Positions 1-12,199 of a stretch of 64,000 nt of DNA are shown here, one piece after another (positions within the stretch are counted from its first letter, which is position 1; each line of letters opens with the position of its first letter). The notes beneath the pieces are model-generated. The model was not told the origin of the DNA. It was given only the letters and a program-made list of their open reading frames with translations, and ran no database searches. The stretch is from Cloeon dipterum. Taxonomy: Eukaryota; Arthropoda; Insecta; Ephemeroptera; Baetidae. The DNA lies in NCBI RefSeq assembly GCF_949628265.1, contig NC_088790.1:12218545-12282544 (forward strand), in the 5' to 3' direction. The translations under genes were made by a program, and so were the position numbers.

Positions 1-3000
1 CGGACTACGTTCACTGGATTGTTCGGCTCGTCGCTCTCCTTGGCTCTTGCTGCGCTGTTATCCCCGCTTTCCTGATGAGGGCTTCTTCTTCCTCCCAAAG
101 GGTTCACTTCTTTTGAGGGATCAGGCTTGAAAGGTGGTTCCAGAAAGCAACTGCAAACAAACGTAAAACGGTACTGAAAAATAGTCTTGCAGTTTCAAAA
201 ATTTCAGAAAATAATACTAGGATAATTTTTCATTGGTGTCAAAAGGTGAAGCTAGTTTCTAGTTTACCTGATAGTCGGCTTAGAAATTTTGGCATCACAA
301 TTTGGACCAATTTTTGAGCGATTCGCAATATTCCTGGTCGCAAACAGAAAGCTAGGGATATTTCTGGAATGTAAAGAAATGATACATCAAGTTTTTCGTC
401 AAGCTACATCAAATTATAACATGACTGAAAACTAGCTTCAAATCTCATTAAACATATCAAAGTTAGTATTTCGCACTCTTGGCTAACATGGCATGGTTCG
501 AATTTTTCACAGTGCAATTTATTAATACGAATTCAATGTTGGTCCAAACATTTTCCTGGTAAATATAAGACAACAAAATTAGAAGCAAAAATAAGATATA
601 GACCTTGTTTACTAACATTAGCATTGCGGTTACGAAACAGCAGATATAAATAATTTAACAAAAAGATTGAACAACACAATACGAAAAATAAGCCACTCTC
701 AAGGCTGGCATGCCAGTTTTCAGTTTCCTTTATGTTCTTCACAATACTTTTTAGCTATTTTAATATTAGTTTTTTTTATTAAGAAGAGACATTAAGTGAA
801 ACAAATTAAGATAAAATCTACATCAATTTATTCACTATTAGATTGTTTGTAGGAAATTGGAAAATAAAAAGTAACCATTTTTCACGTGTTTAGGTTGTCC
901 ATGTAAATAGTAAAACGGGGCTGAAATTTCTTTAGTACTAAAAGTTTCGTCATTTTCAAAATTGCCATAAATAATTTATGTTATCGGTCTAACAACAACA
1001 AACAACATGGCATCATAATTATGATAACCAATGATTTAACTTTTTTAGGGTAATCAAAATAATAATATTACAGAAAATTTGGACCCTTTGTTATTTTTTG
1101 TCTACTAGTAGCCAGAAAAAATATTTCTAGGCCGTGAATTTTATAGTAACAACCGCAATATATTATTTAGTTGCAATACATTTTGAGAAAAATCCCTGAG
1201 AGATTGCCAGTTTTTAGCCCTGGATAATCAATAGTGCGCAAAAAAATAAATTCAAAGACGTTAACTGGTAGTGGCTCTATCAATGTGAGAAAAATATCAA
1301 TCTAAACTATGTTTCCTGTCAAACAGTTGAAGGGAGGAAAGATCAGTTTTATCCATGACAGGCAGATTAGTTGCAAACAAAAAGGAAATGTAATCTAGAA
1401 CGGAATCTACCCACCTTTGATCAACATTTTCCTGTTTTTCTTGCTTCTCTTCCTCAATTTCCTCCGCGGCTGGCACAATTTCTTCAATATTACTAGCAGA
1501 AATCTCGTTGCTGTCATTCTCCGCGTTCTCGCACTGCTCATCTAAGAGCGGCTTCTTCCTCTGCTCTGTGTTTGCGCATAGGCCGCTTGGCACGGCCATC
1601 TGGCCTGGGCAGGTCAAGTTGACCAGGAGGGCGAGGCTGTCGTCGCTGCTGAGCAAACCGCTTTTGGCAACGTGACTCGAGAATTCAGTGGCCGTGAGCG
1701 CAAGGAAGCGCACGTGCTGCAGTGCCTGACCCAGCAGGGACTTGGACACGGTCGGGTCTAGAGCGCGTCCTTCATTTTGATGCTTGGTCCACTTGATCAC
1801 CGCCTTCACCAGCTCCAGCTCGCCATCAATGCTCAGTGTTGGCATCGCGGTCAGGGTCAACAGGCTGGACTGGTTGCAAGAAAGGAAATGCTTCGACTGC
1901 AGGCATGCTGAGGTATTTTTGCCGAGGAACTAAAGACACACAAGATTTTTAAATTAACATTAATAAAATATCAGTTTTCAAGACATTTATTTGTGCAATT
2001 CTTCTTCAATTATTAATTAATATGAAAAACCCATTGGCAAGTTAAATCATTCAATTAATCAATTATTTAAACTGTTCTAAAAATCATTAGGCTATTTGAT
2101 TTAGTTTAAGATAAAAACGATTTTCCCAAAACTTTCTTCAAATTTCAGACATAATTATAAATTCCGACTTATCTGTTTTTGCTTTCAAAATTTATTTCTC
2201 CCATAGTGACCGAAAAAAGTTAAAGAGGCCAGAAAAAATCTTTCTGTTAAATGGCTGAAAAAGCGCCAATAACTGATAACTCTCCGTTATTGCCTGGACT
2301 TCAATAGCTAAATATATAAATCTATTTCATTAAAAGAAGAAAATTTGCTTACTTTTTAATGTCAAAAATGTACTAGTCCATGAATGCAATGAAATGCAAA
2401 ACTGGTTAAAATCACCAAATTTACTGAAACTAAGCAAAAACTAAGCTAAAAATTCCAAAAAATAAGAAATAACACGTAAATTGAGGAATTTTAATGTTTT
2501 TGATCAGGAATAGTGGGGGAAATTATTTTTCCTTGGTTTAGAATTTAAATTAAGCCGGAACCTCATAATTTTATAAACAAAAATTTCTCACCCATCTAAG
2601 TTGAGATGTGAGAGTTGGTCCAATGTTTGGGCAGCCGAAAACTTGCCAAATGTTGTCCGCTTCCAAGTCAGAGTTGATGTACTTCTCGCAGGCAAGAGCC
2701 AGATGCTCAATATCGTAGGATTTGCACAGTTTGTAAATGGAAAGTGCCTCCTTGCCAGACTGCAGAAGTACTTCGTCTGTGTAGGCGAATCTGCAGATGC
2801 ATTTATAAGCGCTTGTGGACAAGAATTTAATTAAGGGACATACTTGAGAACGATTAGAAAGAGCTGTGGATCAAACCGGAGGTTGATAGACGGGCGAACT
2901 GTTGGGACCGAGCATGCGTGTTGGATGAGTTTGTCAAAGGCAGCACTCAAACGAGATATCACCATCTGGTGGCATTTGAATGTCTGTAATCAAAAGGAAA

Positions 3001-3473
3001 AAAATTAAATCAAGGAGCCATTGCATTTTAATACAAAAAAAAAAAGAAAAATGATCTTAAATGAAAACTCTGGAATTTGTTTGTTTATTCATTTTGTATC
3101 AATGGTAAAATTTTTAATTTTGTCAGTGAACATTCACTTATTGCAATGACGCAAAGAAAACATTTTCCTCATCTCCTATTCAGTTCTTCCTTGTGTGTAA
3201 TTTACAATTTCTCTCAGTTGATGTAGCCTTACAATAAATTGGCCAACTTGCAGCGCGTATTATTTTAATAATTATGCAGGTTTCAGGGAACAACGTGGAA
3301 AAGTTTAATTTTTGTTGAAGCTCACGCTTATTTGAAATACATACATCTGATTTTGACTCGTCCTTGACAAAGATGGTCAAATCGGTTCGCAAATCGTGCT
3401 GATACATGTACCAAAGCTGGTCCGCCAAAGTCGAGTGCTCCTTGCGCCATTTTTCCGAATCAGTAGTACTCAT
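1..3473 (-). CDS. BTB-BACK domain protein, paralogue 1 (3' end beyond the window)
   Basis: Five exons are assembled by splice consensus and phase: 3345-3473, 2844-2983, 2592-2790, 1415-1929 and 1-150 (runs off the left edge). The start is the ATG at 3473, giving MSTTDSEKWRKEHS, which aligns with the start of the neighbouring paralogue. Exons 1-3 encode a BTB/POZ fold (DLTIFV, FKCHQMVISRLS, then FAYTDEVLLQSG), a dimerisation and adaptor module. Exon 4 holds a BACK domain (LVKAVIKWTK, then VRFLALTATEF) followed by an acidic Glu-rich linker. BTB-BACK proteins, notably the BTBD1/2/3/6 group, often act as Cullin-3 adaptors; that role is inferred for this gene. The 1-150 exon (Pro/Ser/Glu/Lys-rich) is assigned because its acceptor and codon phase fit the end of exon 4, and it is the least certain part. 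Any C-terminal PHR-like exons must lie left of the window. The 1.26 kb intron 151-1414 shows nothing recognisable. Confidence 0.8.
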
Positions 3474-6400
3474 ATTCTGGAAAAACACACACAAAATATT
3501 CGTGAATATTACATTGTGTCTAAAGTTAAAGTGAAAACTCTGAAATGGAACAAATTATTGTAGCTGAAAAAACACAGTGAATGTCAATATTTCTCAATTA
3601 GATCATTCCATTCTATGAATTTTATTTAACAGGTAAAGTACTGCCGGCCCAAAGCTTGCAGTCCAAAACAGCCACGAGACAAATTTTCTTTATAATATCT
3701 CGCTTTCCCGTGGTAATTTCTTATTGTTAGCATAAATCGATTGATTCCCTCTTGCAATGTGTCGCAATTGTGTTCAAGATCTTTTACAAGTAACTTATTT
3801 AAAATAAAAATCGTGATAAACCTTTAAGCTGCTTACAGTCAATCGCTAACTAATTGTAAGTGTCTTTAATCTACAGTCCTATTTCATCTCTTGCATAAGC
3901 TTTAGTCATAAAATCAGAGCAGGGTGCGGAAAGATGAAAAAAGTTTGAGATTTTAATAAAAGCGTCGGTTGAGAGCGCAAAAACTTTAGTCTTTCTTGTC
4001 AGCGGCGAGGCAATTAAGCACTGTGCAAGCAGCAGTCCACACTTTGCTAATTGCACTGGCAGTTTGATAAAGAGCAGAAAAGGGGCTGTGTGACCGCAGC
4101 CAATTTGAAGCTAAAAATCTGCCGTGTCGCGCCAGATGAAATTATCCAACGCCAATTGTGCACTTTGTGGAAGTATTCTGCGTAAAGAACAAAGACAGGA
4201 CATTCCCTTTGATGTCCTCCTTTTACTCATCCAGCACGAGCTGCTGCCTTCTGCCCAAAAACTAAACTGAGAGCAACATTTTTCCACTACAGTTGCGCGT
4301 GTTTTAAATTTTCAGGTAGCAAAGCGGGAATAATGATAAATTAAAACATGGTTGAGGCTCATAATTTAGAATTCAATGATGACGTGGAAGAAAAAGAACC
4401 CGGGTGTTTGATTAGATAGCGCATGGAAAATGTAAAAATGAGCACCAGAAACTCGAAATAATAAAAGGCAATTTCATATTAACAAAAAGGAAGGTGCTTT
4501 GTGTTTTTCAAATGCATTCCTTAGGAAATATGATTATGTCTGTGCAAAGGGTCGGAAGAGGGCTGCCTGCGTCTGCACAACATGTGACTTGTCTCGCACA
4601 AATATTACACTGCTGGTCCATGTGATTAACCGTTTAAAGGAGACACTTCTTAATAAGACTTGGATTCCAGATTGTTGCAGATGGCTTCACGGGACATTAT
4701 TGTCTCGTTTAAAGTGAGGACTTTCCCAGAGAAACAGGATAGCAAAAAATACGAAAAAGGGCCAAAGTTCAGGTGGCAAAAATTTGAAAATTTCAAGCTA
4801 AGCATTTTTATAATAAAAATTAAAATGTTTTAAATTATATTTTAAGGAAATCTTTTATAGGAAATTCATTCCTAAAATTAAAACATTTTTGTTTCGGGGG
4901 AAAAAACAATCAAATCAAAAACTCACGGGAAATTTCAGAGCCCATACATTATAAATGGAAAACTCGCCTGCAACGCGTTCCACCCCGACATGCATTACCC
5001 CAGACCAGGGAAAGGCGCAGTTTCCACCACCGCTGATGAAGCCAGCAGATGCGATGCCAGGTCAGTGACTCATCAGAATCGCATTCACGAATTTTATATA
5101 AAAGAATAAAAAAATAAAAAATTTGAATTAGTCAGTTCAGAAAAGATTTTCTCTTCCAGTTCTTTGAACTCTGATCAGGTTCATCCACAAAAATTGGACG
5201 ATAGATTACATATTCCTCAGACAATGGCACACAATATATATGTCTTCAAAGCACTGTCAAACACTGGTATGTAATGTACGTATACAATACGCTAACAATT
5301 TAATGGGGCATGGGGCACTCAATACCAAACCAAAGGGTCCAAATCATGCATTGTTGTGTATGATAGCATTAACTTCACCTGGATTTTGTGCTAGAGTTAA
5401 GTGACAAAAATCAAATATGAATTTGACTGCCTCACCTGTGCACGAAGATGCCGCACGTCTTAAGATTTTCAAATTGATCTTAACTGAGCCACAGATAGAT
5501 CAGTAAATTTGCCAAAATTTCCTTCAAGCGACACTTCTTCTCGCTGCAGTTTATAAATGGCTTGTTCAGATATAAAGAGAAGAAGTTGTCAAGGAGATCG
5601 AATAGAAACAAAAATCAGACCAAGTTTTAGTCAGGAAATTAGCAGTGTCAAAAGCCAAGGTTGAATTGAGCAAAATGCGAGTTCGAATTTGACAATGAAA
5701 CTTGTGCTGCGCTCAGGAATTGGCAAATATTTTCGGTGAGTTAAACATCACGCGTGGAAGACATTGTCACTGTGCGTATAAACAACGATCGGCGTCCTTT
5801 TCGTGCGATCATTCACGTGTTACGCGTTAAGAAATTAGAAAGCGATGCTTAAAGAGAGCCTCTCCTTGTTCTCCTTGGTTAGCGATGCCGGTGCACCCAC
5901 ACCCACCCACAGCAATCAGCTGTTGAGGAGACGAGAAGAGAGCAGGCATGGATGTAAAAATAAAAGCTCACAATAAATTCTCTACTCTCCAGTGGAGGCG
6001 CTGGCGTTGCTTTTGCTTGCCCAATGTAATTTAAAAAGCTTTAAAAGATTTTCAAGTCTTTTTAGCCCGCGTGAAGTGTACATGAAATCATTCTCATTTC
6101 TGTTTAAGCTTTTAAATTAAATTCGAATATAGCATTTTTTGAAATAATCAGTTGGGTTTGATTTTGCGACCTTGGAATAAGTAACACAGAAAGCCGTTCA
6201 GCATGCAACAGGTGCGGCACAGTGCAAGTTTGTATTGCTTACAATTAGAGGCGCTTTTAAGTCTTAAGGCCCCACAAATTGAACTAAATATTGACGCCGT
6301 TTTATTTTAAAATAGGATGGAATTGTTGCAAATCAGCTTCAATTTATCATTTTTTAAATTAGCGTCACTAGTTCACTTCAGGGGCTGGGCTTTTAAGGTG

Positions 6401-6619
6401 AATTTAAAGATATTTCCTAGCTATGACGAAAAATTAAATTAAAGTCCATTATTTAATCTAATGTTTAAAATTTTTATTCCTTGCTAAAATTTTATAAATG
6501 GATAGTGTTTGAGGACAAATAACAACATTATTTTGTTCTTGGAATTGATCTTTTTATTCCTAAGTTTGTGTAGGTAAATAGTAAAAAATAATACCATATC
6601 AACGTTTTTTGCTTCCGCG
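3474..6619. other. Intergenic region between the two BTB-BACK genes
   Basis: No convincing exon is seen. Its left part must contain the promoter of the minus-strand BTB-BACK gene starting at 3473. A more GC-rich patch at about 5750-5960 contains E-box-like CACGTG and CAGCTG and could be a distal promoter or enhancer. At the right edge, TTTATT at about 6553 reads as AATAAA on the minus strand and is the likely polyadenylation signal of the gene ending at 6620. Confidence 0.5.
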
Positions 6620-9338
6620 TCAGACTTCAAGTATGAGTTTGGTAACTGGGCATGGTTTCCTAGCACAGGATTCTTCCTTGTTAAACACGACCTTCAGTTC
6701 CTCGAGTACAACTAAGTTGGGTCGAAAGTGCAATTTGTATTGGCCAGCAGAGCGCAGGAGGATCCTCATGGTGTACCACACTCCAGAATTCATTCGTTTC
6801 ACTTTTGAAGTAAAATTCACTTGCAGTTCCTCATCAGGTCCATATCTGGAGGAATTGTAAGTTCAAAATAATCAACAAAATCATGTAGAGCCAACTGTAC
6901 CTGGCGTCACCGTGGTAAGTTTGATAAGCGATATTTTCAGTTTTTCCCATTTCGCGGACCATAATGTGCAGAGCTTCCTTGTAAATCTTCTTGTTAGTTT
7001 CGGTGACCTGGGTCTCGATACAGACAGCCTTCAGGGTGGCAGCCCTGCTTAGTTGGAAGCTGATATTAATTTCACAGGGTGCTTTCATCGTCTGGGTTAA
7101 AAAGGGACAAACAGGATCCAACACCCGTTCCACCACAACATGGTCTGAAATTTGAACAAGGAAAATGTTTGGTTAATTTCTAACAAAATAGCGTAATAGA
7201 ATTTTGCGTTTCGAAAACAAAAGAACTTAATTATTGGATGTTTTAGTGCTAGCGTATCTTGATGTGACCAAGTTAAAGAGCAAAAATTATTTTTTTTTTA
7301 CAAAAGTATAACAATCTCTAAAAAAAAAAAAAATACAATGACCTGCTTAAGATCAAATATTTCGAAATTGGCCATTTAGAAAATCCACCAACAGTGTACT
7401 CTAATTAAAATTGTTTGGGAACATTAATTTGCTCCGAATGCTCATTTAAGCTGCACAACACGTACAAATATTATTGAAACAGTACAAATATTGATTTTAC
7501 AGTTTTATCAATATTTAGACATCAAAATTTTAAGAAATTATTTTTAATATTTAAACTTTTTGAACGAATAATAGTTTATTATGTTTTTAAAAAGGTATGC
7601 AGTTAAAAATAAAATAAAAAAAGTTCAGAATACTGTCGTTTCATTCAAATTAAAAAAATAGCTTAAAAATCTAAAAAAAAGAAAGCCGAATATGATAATT
7701 GATTAGCCCAATCAATGGAAGTTTTTTTTTACCAATTCCATCATGAGTTAAACAAAATTTGCTATTGTAAAATTTTCTAGTTTATATATAACTAAAACAG
7801 TACGAGAATGAAAATGTTTGGGATTGGTGGTCCATATTATTATACTCATCACACAAGCGAACCCGTTTGAATAAAAAATAGCAAATAATTAGAAAAAAGT
7901 AGCTAAGACTGCAAATTATATTTATGTAAATAAGTGATAACAATGATACAATAGTTGTACACAAACTGTGTTTAATATAACCTTGAATAGAATTGAATAA
8001 TTAGAAAGGAATGAACGAAGTATTCACTAGTTAAAAATACTTTTTAAGGATCAATATTTTTAACCAACAAACAATAATTCAAATAAACCAACCTTGAGTA
8101 TTTTCCACTGGATTAAGCATGGAGGATATACCTTGCTGTAACTGCTTGAAGAGCAAATCTGTTTTCTTCATTATCTCATCCTGTTTCGATGCTGCAGCAT
8201 TTTTAGGCGGAGGAACCACTTTGTTAGCTACTTTCACAACCTGCTGCTCCTTTTCATGTTTCTTTGTAGGGGTTGGTTTTTGACTGCTCTCTTTTGCCGT
8301 GCAAGCCTTCTCCCTGGGTCGCATCTGCTTGCATATGTGGTTGGACAAGGCCATCTGGCCTGGCGCGGACATGTTGACCAAAATGGCCAGACAATCAGAA
8401 TTATTCAGCAGTCCAGATTTGGCCACGTGCTCCGAGAACTCAGCAGCTGAGAGCGAGAGGAAGCGGATCTGCTCCAGGACCGGACCCAGCAGCTCCTGCG
8501 AGATCTGTGGCGTGAGATCTTGGTCTTTGTTCCTGCGCCTTGTCCACTTGATCACCGCCAACACCAAATCCAGCTCTGAAGGCATGTTCAGCTGCTGCAT
8601 TTTTACCAGGGTAAGCAACGTCGATTGGGAGCAATTTAGGAAATTTTCTGACTGCAGACATTGCTTGGTTTCCCTTCCCAAGGTCTATGGAATGTTTAAA
8701 TTAATTTATTTTGACTTGTGAGACTAAATGATTTCTTACCGATTTGGCCCATTTCATGAGCATAGACTGTTTAGGAGCGTAGTCAAGCACGTCCCACACG
8801 GAGTGTTTGTTGACGTTATTGGAAATGTAATCTTCGCACTCTTTGAAAATTTGCACAGTTCCATATTCGCAGGAGAATCTGTGTACATCCAATGCCTGTT
8901 TCATCGATTTGAGTTCCAGCTTGTCCAGGTAGGCGTACCTAAAATGTGGATGAATATTCTGTTGTGAAACCAAAGAAAATTAATTTGTACCTCAAAATAA
9001 CAGAAAAGATTTTAGGATCGTTGGTGCTAAGGTTGACGGTGACAATTTCTACGTCGCCATCGTCGTCTGTGTTTTTTACCAGACGTAGAAAATTTTCGGA
9101 CAGCCGGGCGAGCACCAATTTGTGGCATTTGAACACAACCTGTACGCAAAATCAAGAAAAAAGATGTGTGTAAAACACGATGAAAATGGGGAATAACCTC
9201 GGTCCCATCGATTGCCTTGACTCGGACAAGCACATCAACACAGATGCCATTTTCGTACATGTACCACAACTGGGCAGTGAGGCTGGTGTGGCTGCGGCGC
9301 CAGTCCTTGGCCTTTGCGTAAGCTTCGTTTGAGGCCAT
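6620..9338 (-). CDS. BTB-BACK protein with divergent PHR-like C-terminus, paralogue 2
   Basis: This is a complete six-exon model: 9198-9338, 8991-9139, 8740-8938, 8093-8684, 6901-7144 and 6620-6845, 1551 nt in frame (516 residues). The N-terminal BTB domain (WYMYENGICVDVLVRV, FKCHKLVLARLS, YAYLDKLELKS) is followed by BACK (LVLAVIKWTRRRN, IRFLSLSAAEFSEHVAKSG), a Lys/Gln/Pro-rich linker, and a C-terminal region of about 155 residues. That last region (INISFQLSRAATLKAVCIET, then VNFTSKVKRMNSGVWYTMRI) resembles a weakly conserved PHR beta-sandwich, as expected for the BTBD1/2/3/6 architecture. The first four exons match the left neighbour in intron positions, and exon 3 is 199 nt in both, so the two are tandem duplicates. 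An upstream in-frame Met at 9425 exists, but the ATG at 9338 is preferred because it matches the paralogue. The 948 bp intron 7145-8092 is AT-rich with no other feature. A role as a Cullin-3 adaptor is inferred. Confidence 0.88.
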
Positions 9339-12199
9339 TTTTGTCTGTTTGACAAGTACTTCTTCGTCAAGGCCGCAATAAAGGCAGTGTCTACAGCGTT
9401 GGGGAAATGATACGATAAGCCTCAAAAAAGCTTATGTATCTTCTTGCGGAGAAGTCTTCGACTTTGTTGACTAGAGCAAGGCGTTGACCCCAGTATGTAG
9501 TTGACCCCACCATGCAATGCTGTCGCGATGTTTCTTCTTGCAGCACGACAGTCACGGCGAAGTCGCGGCGGCTCCGTGAGGACGGCCGACGGCCATGACC
9601 AATTTGTAAACAAACACCACGAGGAGGATGAAGGAGGAGGTGGAGGAGGAAGTAGGCTCGGCCCCTGCCTTGCAGTACGTCACGCGGCAAACGAAGCGCG
9701 GCAAAATTGGAGAGATTTTGATGCTGCAACCAGTTCCTGGCGTTCCCGCGGCCCGCGGCACAACGTTTTGTATTTTTTTTTTTCAGAATCTTTTGTGCAG
9801 TACTTTAGCTCCAAAACTAATAAATAGCCGCAGTAATAGCTGCGAAAGATCTAAATTAACGATCATCGAAAACGTTTAGCTTTACTTATATCTGAGTTAA
9901 ATCGAAAAGAGGATCCGAGTGACGAAATCTTGCCAACCCTGTTATTCAATTTTCCCTCACTAAAATTCACCGGCTCAAAAATACTAACCATTGTAATGAA
10001 AAGCTAATGTCAAAGAAAGAGAAACTCTGCTTTTTCTAATAAGATAATTTAAGAAGGGAAAATTCTCTTTTATACCCTTCTGACGGCTGCGAACTTATTT
10101 TTTTTCCTCAAAGAGTTTTCACTATGCAGTGCCTATACAATATTCAAGTATCTTAATATTACGATAGCTCTGATCTGAAATAGTTGGTGGTGAATATAAG
10201 AGCTCTTTTCAAGATTTATTTTAAATATCATACAGAAGAAAAATTTATCTTTTCTTTGACAATCATAATGGCCTAAGTTTCCGGCGGGTGCCAAATTATA
10301 ATTGTCATCTTTGCGCTAGAGTAATGGACCTGTTATAAATTCAGTGCAACGCACTCGGCGGTTAGTCAAAGGTCTTCTTTGTCTTTGTCAATTAGTATTC
10401 GCACTGACTTCGCCGAAAGGGGAGAAAAAGGGGCTGAAGGCGTGCAATCAGAGATGCACGCACCTGCGCTGGGCTCGCGGCAGGGCCGACTTCCTTAATC
10501 CCTCCCTTATCCCGCGAAAATTAAAATTAATATCTCAAAAGTTGCGAGAGGATCCTACTTTTTATGCAAACTAGCTCGGTGAGTGTGTGTTTTTGACTGC
10601 TCTCTCGCATTTGCACGCGGCAAAATTAAAGTTCTCTCGGCGCTGCATGAATAAAACATGACACCGACGTGCTGCGCTTCTTTCTCGAGTGCGCTTTTTC
10701 ACGCCAAGAAACATCTGCCCGGCGGAGAGAAAGAGACACTTGAATTCCTCTCGTGTTGCTCCTCCATCTCTTTATACATTCTCCGCATGTAAATTCGGTC
10801 ATCAAATAAAGCGCGCGCGCCAGAGTTATTTAAATTTGCGAACGAATGTTTCAAAAGTAGCGAAAGGACGCAAAACTGACGCTCCCTTTGCAAGAAACGA
10901 GACACTCTTTCTGTTACGAGTGATGGGTTGCAGCATGATTTGTTTATGAGCACCAATTTAAGTGCGCGTATCCTCTTAGGACACGAAGGATAATGAAAAC
11001 ATTAATTTTTTGAATGCTATATGACGCAAAAAGCACTCGTAGGAAATGGATTTTGATGTGTATTTTATGCTATGCCCATCAAGAAACACAGAGACAAAGT
11101 ATTCCATTAGAAACATCAAAAGGATAAATTGTACAAAAAAATTAATGAATAAGAGTCTCTCCGTGTATTTTTATATTTTATAACATTTTAAAAACTCACT
11201 TAAGATTAAATTTTCAAAGTTTTCAGATTTTTCATTGATTATTTTTTATGACATATGATCAAATTTTGTTTACTTTTCAAAGTTTTGTTTGTTTTTAATT
11301 TGTGAAAAAATCGAAACCGGCTTAATATTACTTTACTATTTTGCTATTAATCTGCTTGGCAGATTAATACTGATGAAGGGATGAGAGATTAAAATTTCCA
11401 GTTCTCTGCATTCTGTCAATTTTGATCACCGAACGGGGCGATGCTGCGCGCAAATTACCTTTGTCAATACCGCGCCACCCCCCGTCCACACCACACGAGG
11501 CTAATGGGCCGAAACACACACAGCCTAGGCTGCAAAACGTATATGTATACATAAACAACCGCAAGTTGCCAAACACCTCGGTTTTGCTTTTACATTTTGT
11601 GCCGATCGATGCGCCCGCATGCATCCATTTTTACACAACCAGAATAATGGGGACCAAAATTCAAACATCACCCAGATTGTAAAAATATTTTAAGTTTAGT
11701 GATATTTAAGATGGTTTTAGTTCATTTCGATGGCATACATATTTTTCTCGATTGTTTAATGTCAGACTTTCCAGCTCTTTCAAATGCTTCCATATTTAGA
11801 ATAAAATATAAACTGAATTGACTTATTATTTTCAATCCAATGTATTAAGACATTATCAATTGCAACTGGAAAGATAAAATCGAACGTAATCATATTGAGT
11901 GACCACAAAACACTTTGATCCCAATTGCATGATTATTTAAAATAATTTTTGCTCAATGAAAGATTATATAGTCAGCATCTTAAAAGATAAGTAATGGTTT
12001 TTCTTATTACTTATCTTAATATGTTTTGCCGATTGAGTAGCTTCAATTTCGGCAGTCAAATCGAACTATCTAATACTCCATACTCGTAAGTGAAAATCCT
12101 GCTTCAATTGCTCTCTGTTTAACCATGCATCTCACATACAATTAGAGTATAATATAATGTGATATTTTAAATATTGTTCTTGTGTTTTCTGCCAGAAAT
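9339..12199. other. Divergent intergenic region (BTB-BACK gene left, GT92 gene right)
   Basis: This 2.9 kb lies between two head-to-head genes. The first 400 bp are GC-rich, with a purine (GGA)-rich run at about 9622-9655 and a CRE-like TACGTCACG at about 9675, and probably form the promoter of the minus-strand BTB-BACK gene. The rest is AT-rich with scattered GC-rich patches (about 10340-10570 and 11420-11550) and no supported exon. A GATA inverted repeat at 11984-12017 is listed separately. Confidence 0.5.
11984..12017. promoter_or_regulatory. Perfect inverted repeat carrying two GATA-factor sites
   Basis: A 12-nt arm, AAGATAAGTAAT, is repeated exactly in inverted orientation (ATTACTTATCTT) across a 10-nt spacer. 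Each arm contains AGATAAG, a strong match to the WGATAR consensus. It lies about 185 bp upstream of the GT92 start codon at 12200. It may bind a GATA-type zinc-finger factor; that is inferred from sequence only. Confidence 0.45.

Noticed and set aside
365-379. TGGAATGTAAAGAA, identical to the first 14 nt of miR-1
   Set aside because: The sequence upstream does not provide the complementary 5' arm, and the match ends before the conserved 3' half of the miRNA, so no precursor hairpin can form.
533-742. Hydrophobic 69-codon frame on the minus strand
   Set aside because: It lies in an intron of the BTB-BACK gene, shows no similarity and has no splice context that would join it to the gene.
4499-4717. 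Cys-rich 72-codon open frame between the BTB genes
   Set aside because: It has no signal peptide or recognisable cysteine pattern, and no supporting promoter or poly(A) signal; likely chance.
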